Shown: positions 27,060-36,747, counted from the stretch's first letter. The stretch: DNA of 64,000 nt from CAVTRI01 sp963737075 (GCA_963737075.1 CAVTRI010000001.1:1488001-1552000), one strand, 5' to 3'. Made by a program: numbers and translations. The notes: generated by a model from the sequence alone, not told the origin.

Positions 27060-27262
27060 GCCGCCCGGGCGGCCCTGCAGCAGTGTCGTTTCGGTGCCGG
27101 CGGCCAAGATCTCCTTCACGGTATTGTAGGAGGGGTCGCGGGCCTCGATCGCGCGCTGGCAGGCGGACTCCAGTCGCTGGTCTCCGTACCGCTCGCTGAA
27201 GCGCACCACGCGCTGGGCTTGGCGGAGAACGACATGTGCGACGGCCGCTGGTGGAGTGTCCA
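27060..27262 (-). pseudogene. istA: IS21-family transposase (IstA), C-terminal scrap
   Basis: The frame reads RVVRFSERYGDQRLESACQR then AIEARDPSYNTVKEILAAGT, the conserved end of IstA, directly upstream of istB as in intact IS21 elements. The integrase core is missing. Confidence 0.7.
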
Positions 27263-27284
27263 TCAAACAGCGCGCGTTTGGGCT

Positions 27285-27495
27285 TCGCTAGGGCGACCCG
27301 GCCTCGGCGTACCTTTTCGATAATTTCTTTGGCGGTTTTGGTCCACTTGTATGGCTTGGGATCGTTGTTGTGATGACGGACGTAGTCCTCGATGGCTTCG
27401 ATCAGGTCGGCGACGCTTCTGAAGCTGCCGCGGCGAATCTTCTTGTCGGTGAGATCCCGGAACCACCGCTCGATCACCGGCCCTCGGGGTCGTGT
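27285..27495 (-). pseudogene. IS630-type transposase, C-terminal scrap
   Basis: The frame reads ERWFRDLTDKKIRRGSFRSV, ADLIEAIEDYVRHHNNDPKP and YKWTKTAKEIIEKVRRGR, the well-conserved C-terminal segment of one IS630 transposase group. The DDE domain upstream is absent. Confidence 0.75.
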
Positions 27496-27513
27496 CAAGA
27501 GAATGTTGGTGGA

Positions 27514-29214
27514 TTAGCCGAAATTTGTGAGCCGCTGGAGGTGGCGTTCGAGGCTGGCGATGACTCGTTCCTGGCGGGCGACTTCGGAGTCCCAGCCGCG
27601 GGCTTGGGCGTCGTCGCGGATGGTGTGGATGTCGTCGAGCTGGGATTGCAGGGCGGGGCCGAACTCGGGTGCGGTGACGTAGTTCTCGCATTGTTCGCAG
27701 ATGTTGGCGTAGGGGCAGGCTTCGGTGACGAGTTCGCGGGCGCAGTAGCCGTGGGCCACGCGGGTCTTGAGCATCTCGGCGCGCAGCCATTCGATAGGAT
27801 CGGGGACGGCGGTCTTGCCGGCGGGGGCGACGACGAGGGCGCTGCGGGCTCGGATTTTGCCCATGGCGGCCTGGTAGGCGGCGCGCACTGTAGGCGAGGC
27901 GATGGACGCGTAGCGCAGTGTCATCTCGGCGGAGACGTGACCGAAGACGGCCATGAGCGCCTGGAGGGACATGCCGGCGTTCACGAGGCTGGTGGCGTAG
28001 GTGTGGCGCAGGGTGCGGGGTGTGACCCGCAGCGGCTGCCCGCCCCGGCCGACCAGACCTGTGTCGGTGACCGCGTCGTCGAGGCCGTGACGGAGCCGGT
28101 AGGCGCTGAGACGGCGTCCTCGTTCCATGAAGAGGATTCGGCGAGGTGGCCGTCGCGGGGATGCGTGAGCGGTCGTTGACGACCTCGGTGCGACATCCAC
28201 TCGTCGAAAGCGGCGAGGGTGTCGGCGCCGAGGGGGGACGGTGCGCTCGGTGCCGAGTTTGCCGACGGGCACTTTGACCCAGGTGCCATGCGTGGGCGTG
28301 TCCCACAGGGTTGGCGACCGCGGCCATGAGCTCCCGGTCGGCGTCAGGCGGCAGAGCTCGTGGCAGTGGACGATCGAGGCGGGTGACGTCGGAGGCGAAT
28401 AGGAGCTGGCGGGCTGGGCGCTCCGCCCAACCCGAGATGGCCAGGTCCTCGAAGAACGCTCGCAGGTCGACCACGGCGTGCTTGGACACGTTGGCCGAAA
28501 CCGGCTTGTCTCGCGCCAGCCATCCCGCCACGGGCGGCCATGATTCCAGGCCAAGAACCCTTCAAGGTGGTGGCGTTCGAGCTGCTCGAGCCGGCTGACG
28601 TCGCGATGGTGCGCGGCGAGGTACTCGCCCAAGATGACCAGGCTGTCAGTCCGTAGCAGCACCGACGAAGGTCGCAGCGTTGTGGCCACCACCTGCAGAT
28701 AGCGGTGAGCGATCCGGCGGATTTCCGGCTGGGGAATCGCCTCCAGATGTTCAGCGAGCGTGGCCGCCGGCCGACGGTTCGTGCGCGGCGTGGAATGGCA
28801 GATTCCCAGCTCGTAGCAGACCTGGTGCAGCGAGTAGGCCCGGGCGCTGTTGTGGTTGCGGGCGTCTCGACCCGCCGATGGCCAATCATCGAGCGCAGCC
28901 ACGAACCCGTCGAAGTCGCGGTCGTTTAACTCGTCGAGGGTCTCGTCCGCCGACAGGCAGATGACTGCCATCGCGGCCACGAGATCCTTGGCCCAGTTGG
29001 CGCTCCACCCGAATCGCGCCGTCACCTCTTTGAGCCGGCCAACGTCGTCGCTGTGACGGGCTGCCCAGCCGGCGTAGAGGTCGCCGGGCATCTTGACCAT
29101 CATCAGGTCGAGGTCGGGCGAAGGTGGCCCTCCAGGATGCACCAGCAAATGAATGTCCAGGCGCCGCTGCGACGCAGATCGGCCAATCGTGCTGGTGTGG
29201 GCCGGGACATCCAC
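27514..29214 (-). pseudogene. Tyrosine recombinase with C-terminal Cys cluster, frameshifted
   Basis: From a GTG at 29214 or ATG at 29103. N-terminal SAM-like domain: WSANWAKDLVAAMAVICLSA and VILGEYLAAHHRDVSRLEQL. Two shifts around 28500 and 28250 interrupt the catalytic domain (VDLRAFFEDLAISGWAERPA is in another frame). It returns to frame with RVTPRTLRHTYATSLVNAGM (R-box) and LMAVFGHVSAEMTLRYASIA with the nucleophilic Tyr. The tail has CARELVTEACPYANICEQCE, a Cys cluster typical of large transposon-type integrases such as those of Tn554-like elements. It probably worked with the adjacent second recombinase. Confidence 0.75.
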
Positions 29215-29371
29215 GCCTAAAGGTCGGGATGGTTCTCCACCAGCAGACGGGCGGAGTTGAGACGGCGCCGCTTGGGTTCGGGGCCGATTGCCATAGCCTC
29301 CACTGCCTCTGCGTAAGCGACGAGCAGATCGGGCGCGCCGTCCCGACACGTGGCCACTACTGCCCGGGCGC

Positions 29372-29910
29372 TCACCTCGACGCCTTTCGGGCCCGGGCGA
29401 ACTCGGCCGCCACCGTCTCGGCCGACAGGTGCACATAGCAGGCGGTGGTCTCTGGGCTGGCATGTCCCATCAGGTCACGCAACACCAGCAGGTCGATTCC
29501 CGCGGCGGCCAACTCGGTCCCATAGGTGTGGCGCAGCCGGTGGGGACGCACCCGCTGAGCGCCCGAACCAACCCGATGCGTGCGGAAGATTCGCCGCATC
29601 CCGGCCTCGGTCATCGGCCCGCCGGTCGTCGGGCCCCGCAACACCACGAAGCACTCAGGTGTGCGGCACCCTCGGGGGCGTTCGGCACGAAGGTAAGCCG
29701 CCACTTCGCTGAAGAAAGCCGCGTCCACGGGAACGATCCGCTCCCGGCCGCCCTTACTCACCACCTTGAGCTGACGCAAGCCCATATCCACGTTCGCCAG
29801 CCGCAGGCGCCGGACCTCGGCCGCCCGCAATCCCCCCAGCAGCATGGCCAAGGCCATTGCCCGGTCCCGGTGCGTCTCCAGATCGGCCACAAACGCGGCG
29901 TCTCTTTGTG
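29372..29910 (-). pseudogene. Tyrosine recombinase, N-terminally truncated
   Basis: The catalytic domain is complete in one frame: AMLLGGLRAAEVRRLRLANV (first Arg), VRPHRLRHTYGTELAAAGID (HxLRHTY) and LMGHASPETTACYVHLSAET (H and nucleophilic Tyr). The N-terminal core-binding domain is missing; the frame upstream of about 29910 is unrelated and meets the ATP-grasp gene region. Two recombinases in tandem suggest the remains of a multi-recombinase transposon. Confidence 0.75.
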
Positions 29911-29953
29911 GCTGGGGTGGTAGCCGATTATTTTCCGTTGTAACCTCGTAAGA

Positions 29954-30937
29954 GTGACGACCAATCGTTTCGGGTTGTCCCAACCACCTGTGGTAGGTGT
30001 AGGCGGAGCAGGGACATCTACGGCTCACGGCCTAGTCCGGTCGATCCGAAAGCACTGGGGCCGCTCGATGACCGTCGTCGTCCATGACTCGAACCCGCCC
30101 AGGCGGGTCGCCGCGACAAAGATCGCCGACACCGCGGAGCAGGCTCCTCGGGTTACGGATGCTGGATTCGTGGATTTCATCGTCGGGTGGATGCGAAGGC
30201 ATGCCGTCAATGTCTACTTTCCCGTTCTCGACGATGAGATCGCCCTAATTGCCCGGCTGAGCGAAGATGGATGTCTACCTGAAGACCTTGTGGCCTGCGT
30301 GCCGAGCGCCAGGGTGAGCAAGCTCTGTATCGACAAGCTCGAAATCGCCGAGTGGTTGCGAAGTCGAGGGCTTGCTTCCCCGCGGACAGTCCTCGCCACA
30401 GAGGCAGTCTGGGATGGCATTCCTCGCTTCGCCAAGGAACGCCGAGGTTACGGTTCAAGGTCCACCTATGTGCTCGACACAGAAGAGCAGCTGCGGTCGC
30501 TGCCTGATCCCTCCGGTTTGGTCGTGCAAGACCGATGCGTCGGCCCTGAGGTCACGGTGGACTGCTTTCGTTCGGCGGACGGCGGGATCGTGATAGGGCT
30601 GTGCCGGGAGCGACTAGAGGTCAAAGCAGGAGTCTGCACCAAAGCACGTGTGTACGAGGACGCGGGGCTCGTACAGCTGGCCCGGGAGATCGCCAACGAG
30701 CTGCCGCTCGTCGGGGGGTTCTGCGTTCAAATGATGACATCCGCGATTGCTGGGGGATGGACGGTCACGGATGTGAACCCACGCGTCGGTGGTGGAACGC
30801 CCATGAGCGCCGCTTTGGGATTCGACCCTGGAGCGGCCACGTTGGCCCAGGCGCTGGATTGTGAACTTGAGCCCTTTCTCCGGGTGCCGGCTGGCGAGCA
30901 TTTCGTCGTCCGCAGTTACCAGGAGTGGGTCATGTGA
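29954..30937 (+). CDS. ATP-grasp domain protein
   Basis: A 327-residue protein. The N-terminal Rossmann segment reads PVVGVGGAGTSTAHGLVRSI. The ATP-grasp central part has RFAKERRGYGSRSTYVLDTE (Lys and Gly-rich loop) and GLVVQDRCVGPEVTVDCF. The metal-binding end is WTVTDVNPRVGGGTPMSAA (DxNPRxGGGT). This is close to carbamoyl-phosphate-synthase-like ATP-grasp proteins of unknown substrate. It would form an acyl phosphate and couple it to an amine or other nucleophile. Its stop overlaps the start of the HAD gene, and a methyltransferase follows, so the three probably act in one pathway. The substrate is unknown; a glycan or nucleotide-sugar modification is possible from context. Confidence 0.8.
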   Translation: MTTNRFGLSQPPVVGVGGAGTSTAHGLVRSIRKHWGRSMTVVVHDSNPPRRVAATKIADTAEQAPRVTDAGFVDFIVGWMRRHAVNVYFPVLDDEIALIARLSEDGCLPEDLVACVPSARVSKLCIDKLEIAEWLRSRGLASPRTVLATEAVWDGIPRFAKERRGYGSRSTYVLDTEEQLRSLPDPSGLVVQDRCVGPEVTVDCFRSADGGIVIGLCRERLEVKAGVCTKARVYEDAGLVQLAREIANELPLVGGFCVQMMTSAIAGGWTVTDVNPRVGGGTPMSAALGFDPGAATLAQALDCELEPFLRVPAGEHFVVRSYQEWVM

Positions 30938-31590
30938 GATGTCTCGCATTCGATCTCGATGGGACGTTGATCACCTGTCGCCAACGCCAGGTCTCGGTGG
31001 CGCGGCGAGCGCTGACTGATGCCGGCTGGCTCCTCGAGCTCGACGGCGAGCGGTTCTGGGCGAACAAACGCGAAGGTGCCACCACGAGAGAAGCACTGGT
31101 GGCGATCGGAATCCCGTCCGCCGTAGTCGACGAGGCGGCTGCTCGTTGGCGGATGATGGTCGAAGACGAGCAGTGGCAGAACCTGGACCGGCCGTTCCCG
31201 CAGGCGAAGGCGGCGCTGCAGCGAGCCCGGGCAGGGGGTGCGCCGGGAGTCATCGTGACGGCCCGGAGGAGCCCTTCCACGGCGAGCCGGCAAGTCTCGG
31301 TGCTCGGCCTGGAGTCGCTCGTCGATGGCCTCGTCGTCGTGCCACCGGGCAGGGAGGGTGTGGAGAAGGCAGAGGCATTGCGGAGGCTCTCGGCGGCTGG
31401 ATTCGTGGGCGACTCTGAGTTGGACCACCTATCTTCGACGATAGCCGGCGTCCGATTCGCCGCAGTGAGCAGCGGTCAGCGCAGCGCCGGGTTCCTCCAA
31501 GCGCGTGGAATTTCACCGGTGTACGACGACGTGGAGGCCGCCACGAGAGCCTTGCTGGATGTCGCACAGCATCCCAAAGCACTTACCTGA
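30934..31590 (+). CDS. HAD-family hydrolase
   Basis: About 218 residues from GTG at 30934, which overlaps the upstream stop (GTGA) and has AGGAG 8 bp before it. Motif I is CLAFDLDGTLIT with the nucleophilic and acid Asp. Motif II is GVIVTARRSPSTASRQ with the Thr. Motif III is VVPPGREGVEKAEAL with Lys, and motif IV is GFVGDSELDHLSST with acidic residues. The cap lies between motifs I and II. It would remove phosphate from a small molecule or act as phosphotransferase. Coupling to the ATP-grasp gene suggests it acts on a phosphorylated intermediate or product of that enzyme. Confidence 0.82.
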   Translation: MRCLAFDLDGTLITCRQRQVSVARRALTDAGWLLELDGERFWANKREGATTREALVAIGIPSAVVDEAAARWRMMVEDEQWQNLDRPFPQAKAALQRARAGGAPGVIVTARRSPSTASRQVSVLGLESLVDGLVVVPPGREGVEKAEALRRLSAAGFVGDSELDHLSSTIAGVRFAAVSSGQRSAGFLQARGISPVYDDVEAATRALLDVAQHPKALT

Positions 31591-31615
31591 TAATCATTTC
31601 GACATGGAGGAAGCC

Positions 31616-32338
31616 ATGGACTCAGGGCGACTAGCCGAAAAGGAGCGCCTCGAAGGCATTGCTTCAGACTCGTGGTACGCGCGCGGGGCCAACCACGCGG
31701 CTATTGTGTACTGCGCCGAGGTATGGATGAGGTGGTGGCACGGAGGGCGGGCACTGGAACTCGGTCCAGCCGAAGGAGTGATGACCGACATACTCGTCCC
31801 GGCCTTCGACAGCCTCACGCTTGTGGACGGTTCCCCGACATTTTGCGAGTCGCTTCGAAGACGCCACCCTGGAGTGTCGGTCGTCAATTCCTTGTTCGAG
31901 GACTACGAGCCGAAGCAGACGTTCGACGCTATCATCCTAGGGCGCGTCCTCGAGCACGTTGACGATCCGAGGCACATCCTGGGCCGAGTAGCGCAATGGC
32001 TCGCCCCCGGAGCGTCGGTCTATGCCGCTGTGCCCAATGCCCGTTCCTTGCACCGGCAAGCGGCCGTGACCATGGGCCTGCTCTCGTCGATCTACGACCT
32101 GAATGAGTCCGACCTCCACCACGGTCATCGTCGTGTTTACGACCCCGACTCCTTCCAGGCTGACTTTCGTGCCAGCGGCCTGCGAGTGGACGTCTTTGGC
32201 GGATATTGGCTGAAGCCCGTGTCGAACGCGCAGATCGAGCGCGACTGGACCGAGGACATGCTCCGCGCCTTCATGAAGCTCGGCGAGCGATATCCCGACA
32301 TAGCCGGAGAGATCTACATCGTCGCCCGCAAGCAGTGA
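31616..32338 (+). CDS. Class I SAM-dependent methyltransferase
   Basis: About 240 residues from an ATG at 31616 with GGAGGAA a few bases upstream. Motif I is ALELGPAEGVMTDILVPAFD, and the acidic residue after strand 2 is in LTLVDGSPTF. FDAIILGRVLEHVDDPRHIL is motif II/III, with the VLEHVxDP of Methyltransf_11/23 members. The C-terminal part DLNESDLHHGHRRVYDPDSF resembles methyltransferases acting on sugars. It sits 25 bp after the HAD gene and forms the third gene of the operon. The acceptor is unknown. Confidence 0.82.
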   Translation: MDSGRLAEKERLEGIASDSWYARGANHAAIVYCAEVWMRWWHGGRALELGPAEGVMTDILVPAFDSLTLVDGSPTFCESLRRRHPGVSVVNSLFEDYEPKQTFDAIILGRVLEHVDDPRHILGRVAQWLAPGASVYAAVPNARSLHRQAAVTMGLLSSIYDLNESDLHHGHRRVYDPDSFQADFRASGLRVDVFGGYWLKPVSNAQIERDWTEDMLRAFMKLGERYPDIAGEIYIVARKQ

Positions 32339-32423
32339 GGCGCCCTCGCCAGGGCTAGGGCATCGCATGGATCAGCCCGACCAGTTCGGCCCGGAGTGTC
32401 TTCCCTATAGGATCAGGCCCTGA

Positions 32424-33050
32424 GAGCGAGGGGACCACCGCCGGCCACGCGTGGTCCGCGCTGCGGAAGGTCGGTCACCTCGAACTGCTCAACCGGCAGC
32501 TCAAAGCCTTCGACCAGCGCATCGCCACCGTTTTCGAGGGTCACCCCGACACCGCGATCTTCGCCAGCTTCCCCGCTTCAGGATCGGTGACCGCCTTGGC
32601 GCTGCTCGCCGAGATGGGCGAGGACTGCGCCCGGTGCCCAACTTTGGACAAGCTGTTGGCTGAAGCCGGGCTCGCCCGGTCACCTTGGCGTCGGGCCGGA
32701 CTACCCCGGTCCGGTTCCGCTGGGCCTGCAACCCTCGTCTTCGTGACACGTTCGACTGGTGGGCGTACACCCTCAAACAGATCACCCTCCCAGCCGAGCT
32801 CGCTACCTCGCCGCTCTCGACCGGGCCAGCACGCCCACCGGGCTTTGCGCTCCGTCGGGGCATCATGGCCCCGGGTCCTGTGGCGCTGCTGGCAGGACCA
32901 CACCACCTACAAGCCCGCCATCCACCGGCCCGGCTAACCGTTCCGCAATAGCCGTCCCGAACGCCGCCTCCTTCAGGCGGCCGATTCAGCGCGCCCCGGA
33001 ATCGATACCTGCGTCACGTTTCCTGCCCCACCGAGTTGACATTGGGAGTC
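32424..33050 (+). mobile_element. IS110-family element, 3' fragment
   Basis: Matches the last third of the intact IS110 element at 55869-57408: HLELLNRQLKAFDQRIATVF, AIFASFPASGSVTALALLAE and, after a frameshift, the YKPAIHRPG end at 32937. Its 3' terminus ...TTGACATTGGGAGT-CT-GCCG is the same as that of the 55.9 kb copy. The 5' two thirds are missing, so it is inactive. Confidence 0.78.
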
Positions 33051-33105
33051 TGCCGCGACATGCGGCTCGGGATGCCGGTCCGCTGCTCCGTCTCGCGCCC
33101 CGAAC

Positions 33106-33345
33106 GCTCACGGGCGGCGCAGCAGGTAGACGTGCTCGAGGTAGTCACACAGGCTGGGCTTCTCCCGGTACCCGCCGGTGTGGACCGCGCGTCGACCAAA
33201 CCTCGCCGAACCCCAGCTCGACGAGCCGCTCAAGATCCCAGGCGCCGACCGGCTGGTGCCGGTCCTCGCGGTCGAGGTCGTTGACGTTGAGGACCACCAG
33301 GCCGTCGTGCTTGAGCAAGCGGCAAGCTCACCCAGTTGCGCAACG
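33106..33345 (-). pseudogene. Methyltransferase C-terminal remnant
   Basis: The minus strand reads LKHDGLVVLNVNDLDREDRH, then DLERLVELGFGEVWSTRGPH and, after a one-base shift, CDYLEHVYLLRRP and a stop. A strand after motif III and the LVELGF helix are typical of class I methyltransferases. The SAM-binding part is absent. Confidence 0.45.
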
Positions 33346-33374
33346 CACAGGAATCGAAGAATACTCTGTCGTCA

Positions 33375-34232
33375 ATGCCAGACGGGGTGCCGACGTTCTC
33401 ACAGCACAACATCGTTCTCCCGGACGGGAGCGAAACCTGCCCGGGTGGCACACTAATCGCCGAAGTCGAGGATCTCAGGGCTGCCTTCCGAACGCTCGAT
33501 CTACTGATCGCCAAGGACGACCGGGCGAAGATCAGGGTGGTAGATCTAGGCTGCCTCGAGGGTGGCTATGCTGTCGAGTTCGCCCGGGCCGGCTACGACA
33601 CCCTCGGCGTCGACATTCGGCGGCACAACATCGATCGGGCTGCGTACGTGGCCGACGTTCTCGGGCTCCCCAACCTCCGTTTCGCTCACGGAGACGCCCG
33701 CAACTTCGCATCGGAGCACGGCACCTTTGATGTGGTGTGGTGCTGCGGTCTCCTTTACCACCTAGCCGACCCGAGGGCATTCCTACGGGTCCTGGGGTCA
33801 GGGACCCGGCGCGTGCTGTTCCTGCATACCCACTACGCCGACGGACGCCGGACTCCCGACCGTAAAACCTACCCGCCACAGAGCTTCAGCCACACCACAT
33901 GGAACGAGGGGATGCGAGGACGCTGGTACCTCGAGTTCTTCCGCAACCGGTGGGGCTTCTTCGACCCCCGGTGGCGCTGGCAGAGCTCCGCCGTGAGCCA
34001 GAACGAGGAGACGGCCCATTCGTCGTGGGGATCGCTCCGGTCCTTCTGGCTTGAGAAGCCTGAACTCCTTCAGGCCATCCGAGAGGCCGGATTCCCAGTT
34101 GTCTACGAGCAGTTCGACGGCTACGGGGTGACCGTGGCCGACTACGACCGCTGGATTTACCGTCGCAACCGTTCGATGTTCGTGGGGATCAAGCCATGCC
34201 TTGCCGCTGGTTTTCCACATCGCGACGTCTAA
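33375..34232 (+). CDS. SAM-dependent methyltransferase (class I)
   Basis: About 285 residues from ATG 33375 (MPDGVPTFSQHNIVLPDGSE); a longer frame from 33336 is less likely. Motif I reads IRVVDLGCLEGGYAVEFARA and LGVDIRRHNID has the acidic strand-2 end. Later come FAHGDARNF and FDVVWCCGLLYHLADPRAFL (motifs II/III). The C-terminal YGVTVADYDRWIYRRNRSMF is of unknown role. It resembles methyltransferases of glycan and lipooligosaccharide loci. It stands between IS debris on both sides. Confidence 0.8.
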   Translation: MPDGVPTFSQHNIVLPDGSETCPGGTLIAEVEDLRAAFRTLDLLIAKDDRAKIRVVDLGCLEGGYAVEFARAGYDTLGVDIRRHNIDRAAYVADVLGLPNLRFAHGDARNFASEHGTFDVVWCCGLLYHLADPRAFLRVLGSGTRRVLFLHTHYADGRRTPDRKTYPPQSFSHTTWNEGMRGRWYLEFFRNRWGFFDPRWRWQSSAVSQNEETAHSSWGSLRSFWLEKPELLQAIREAGFPVVYEQFDGYGVTVADYDRWIYRRNRSMFVGIKPCLAAGFPHRDV

Positions 34233-34330
34233 CGGGCGAACTCTCGAACTTCACTCGATCCCTTGCTCCTGGTCGCCGCCGTGGCGATCGGCGCGCTGTT
34301 CAGTCCTCGGCGACCGCGCGCGGCGATGTC

Positions 34331-34456
34331 CATATCGCCGAGCGACCAGGCGAAGTGGACGACCGCGGCCAGGTCAGGCACTGGGGGGTTGATTGGATCA
34401 CGGGCGCGGGAAGGCGGACAGCGATCGGCACCCTGGTCGAGCGTCGCACGCGCTAA
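34331..34456 (+). pseudogene. IS30-family transposase scrap
   Basis: The frame reads RPGEVDDRGQVRHWGVDWIT then GAGRRTAIGTLVERRTR, matching the IS30 transposase core (RpxEvxDRxvPGHWExDLItG...sAIgTLVERxTR). The catalytic E-x-D is altered to GVD. Confidence 0.6.
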
Positions 34457-34705
34457 CTAATCCGGCAGTACACTGCGGCGGAGTTCAAGGCGCTCTGCGG
34501 GCGGATCGGGGTCGTCCAGTCCATGGGAACAGTCGGTGATTCGGTCGAAAATACTATGGCTGAGAGCCGGCGGTCATCGCTCATACGAGAGCTTGTAGAC
34601 AAACACCTTTTGAGCACCACAAGCCAGCTCGACGACTGATATTCGAGTGGATCGTCTGGTACGATCGGCAACGGAGTCACAGCTCACTCGGGTACATCCC
34701 CCATG
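34457..34705 (+). pseudogene. IS3-family OrfB, C-terminal scrap
   Basis: Reads RQYTAAEFKALCGRIGVVQS then MGTVGDSVENTMAES, and after a shift IFEWIVWYDRQRSHSSLGYI: the last part of an IS3 OrfB integrase core (QYtSxEF...SMGSvGDsyDNAmAES..RxHSsLGY). The catalytic Glu region is present but the gene is incomplete. Confidence 0.7.
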
Positions 34706-34789
34706 TAATTGCGCGATCGGGGCTTGGCTGCGATTGGGCCATGCCGACGCATTGGCACGATGTGGTTCGTCTATCGATACCACCCCGGC

Positions 34790-35170
34790 CGCCACCTACC
34801 CCTCCGACACGGACAACTCGAGGACGAGGGCGAACAGCCCGGCGATCGCCTCTTGGTGTCGGGTCTTGGTGTCGGGGGCTTGGGACGCGCACGAGGGTGG
34901 CGTGATCGGGTTGTTGATTCGCCCCGAGAACTCGGAAGCCCACGTTATCCGCCAAACCCCACCCAATCTGGCGCGACGACCGCTGACCGACGCAAATAGC
35001 CGTGCACGAGAACCGCCAGCATGACCGCCGTAGGATGCGCCACCGGGCCATCGTCTCGCAGATCAACATAAGAGCCTCACAGGTCGAGCTTGGCCGCCAC
35101 GTCGACCAAGAAGAAGGCCCGATGATTCTCGGAGAGCGCTCGGCCACCGACGGCGACACCCACCACAACT
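34790..35170 (-). pseudogene. IS1182/IS5-like transposase, N-terminal scrap
   Basis: Switching frames from 35130 down gives RAFFLVDVAAKLDL, LRDDGP, VMLAVLVHGY, VGQRSSRQI, DNVGFRVLGANQQPDHATL and IAGLFALVLEL: the N-terminal DUF772-type region of IS1182-like transposases (YdP.mmlavLlYgY..G.rSSR.iE...D..fr.lagn..PDhaTi.rFR..h). At least four indels. Confidence 0.65.
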
Positions 35171-35538
35171 CATCCCGGCCCTCGACGCATGTTTTCGCCC
35201 GCCCACGAAATACGCCTACACTACACGAAACCGTAACGGGACAGTCGACGTTCCGGCGATCGCCCCGACGGCCTCACGGGCTGGCATACGAGATGGACAT
35301 TGGGCCCGTCGCTCGATAGACTAAAACTAGAGTTCAACAATATGGTCCGGATAGTGAAAGCGCGGTAAGGAATGTGTGACTCGTTGCTTCGCATAGGCGG
35401 GTTCCCGCCAGTAGGCAGTGGACCGTGCAGGGGGCCAGCGCCGTCCCGACTCCTCAGAGCGGATAACCCAGCTCGGTTATGCGGCAGGTCACCACTGAAC
35501 AAACGGATGAGCGACGCACCCCTTCGCACATCCGTCTC

Positions 35539-36747
35539 ATGATTGTCCCATTCGTAGACCTGAGCGCAGCGAGGGACGAACTCGGGCAACAGCTCCGTGC
35601 GGCAACCGACCGAGTGCTTAAGAGTGGAAGGTACATCCTCGGGCCAGAGCTGGAGCACTTTGAGGAGGGCTTTGCGCGATATTTGGGCGTCAAGTACTGC
35701 GTTGGTGTCGGAAGTGGTCTGGATGCCCTCCACCTAGCTCTGCGAGCGATGGGTATCGGGCCCGGCGACGAGGTTATCGTCCCTGCTAACACCTTCGTCG
35801 CTACCTGGCTCGCCGTCAGTCGCGCCGGCGCGTTGCCGGTTGCCGTCGATATTGACCCGAACACCTTTAACATCGATCCAAACCGCGTGGAAGCGGCATT
35901 GTCCGACCGAACGAAGGTCCTTCTACCGGTCCATCTGTATGGCCATCCTGCTGACATGACGTTTCTGCTCGAACTAGCTCGCAGGCATGACCTCAAGGTA
36001 CTCGAGGACGCCGCACAAGCCCATGGCGCACGCTGGGAAGGCCGGTCTGTGGGAGGTTTGGGTGATGCAGCCGCGTGGAGCTTCTATCCAACGAAAAATC
36101 TCGGTGCGCTGGGTGACGGTGGCGCGGTCACTACAAACGACCTCCACATAGCCCGTACAGTCAAACTATTGCGAAACTATGGTAGCTCTCGAAGGTATGA
36201 GTGCGAAACCCAAGGTCATAATTCGCGCCTGGACGAACTTCAGGCTGCGGTCCTCTCAGTAAAGCTCGAATGGCTCGACGAGTGGAACTCCAGGCGCAGG
36301 AACATCGCGACCGAATATCAGAGAGCTCTCTACGACTGTCCGGTCGATCTGCCCACGGTCGCTCCGGGTGTTGAACACGTTTGGCATCTCTTTGTTATCC
36401 GTACTCGCCATCGCGAACTGCTCCAAACACACTTGGCATCTGATGGCATCGAGAGCATAGTGCATTATCCTGTGCCTCCCTATAGTCAGGGCGCGTATCC
36501 CTCGGGAACGTGGCGCGCTTCGGAACTGTCCGTTAGCGATCAGATTCACCGGGAAGTCCTCAGTATCCCCATCGGTCCGCACATGACACCCGAGCAGGTC
36601 AGGATAGTCATCGAAGCGATCCGTCGCTTCGACCCGCATGTGCGACACATTCACCACCATCTTCCTGCCCGAGAGATGTCGTCGAACAGCGAGCCACCCA
36701 ACGGTGCCATCCCACCGAACGCCAAGCGAAAAGCGGAAGACGGATGA
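35539..36747 (+). CDS. DegT/DnrJ/EryC1-type sugar aminotransferase (FdtB/QdtB-like)
   Basis: About 402 residues from ATG 35539 (MIVPFVDLSAARDELGQQLR), the usual start of the family; the frame is open 20 codons further upstream. PLP-binding features are KYCVGVGSGLDALHLALRAM, VIVPANTFVATWLAVSRAGA, LEDAAQAHGARW (Asp and Gln to PLP) and AWSFYPTKNLGALGDGGAV with the Schiff-base Lys at about residue 186. The closest named group is FdtB/QdtB, which aminates dTDP-3-keto-6-deoxyhexose at C3. This is supported by the next gene, a 3,4-ketoisomerase, whose start overlaps this stop by 4 bp. The last about 35 residues are an extra hydrophilic tail. The GC is lower than in the IS genes nearby. RmlA and RmlB, needed for the precursor, are not in the window. 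Confidence 0.85.
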   Translation: MIVPFVDLSAARDELGQQLRAATDRVLKSGRYILGPELEHFEEGFARYLGVKYCVGVGSGLDALHLALRAMGIGPGDEVIVPANTFVATWLAVSRAGALPVAVDIDPNTFNIDPNRVEAALSDRTKVLLPVHLYGHPADMTFLLELARRHDLKVLEDAAQAHGARWEGRSVGGLGDAAAWSFYPTKNLGALGDGGAVTTNDLHIARTVKLLRNYGSSRRYECETQGHNSRLDELQAAVLSVKLEWLDEWNSRRRNIATEYQRALYDCPVDLPTVAPGVEHVWHLFVIRTRHRELLQTHLASDGIESIVHYPVPPYSQGAYPSGTWRASELSVSDQIHREVLSIPIGPHMTPEQVRIVIEAIRRFDPHVRHIHHHLPAREMSSNSEPPNGAIPPNAKRKAEDG

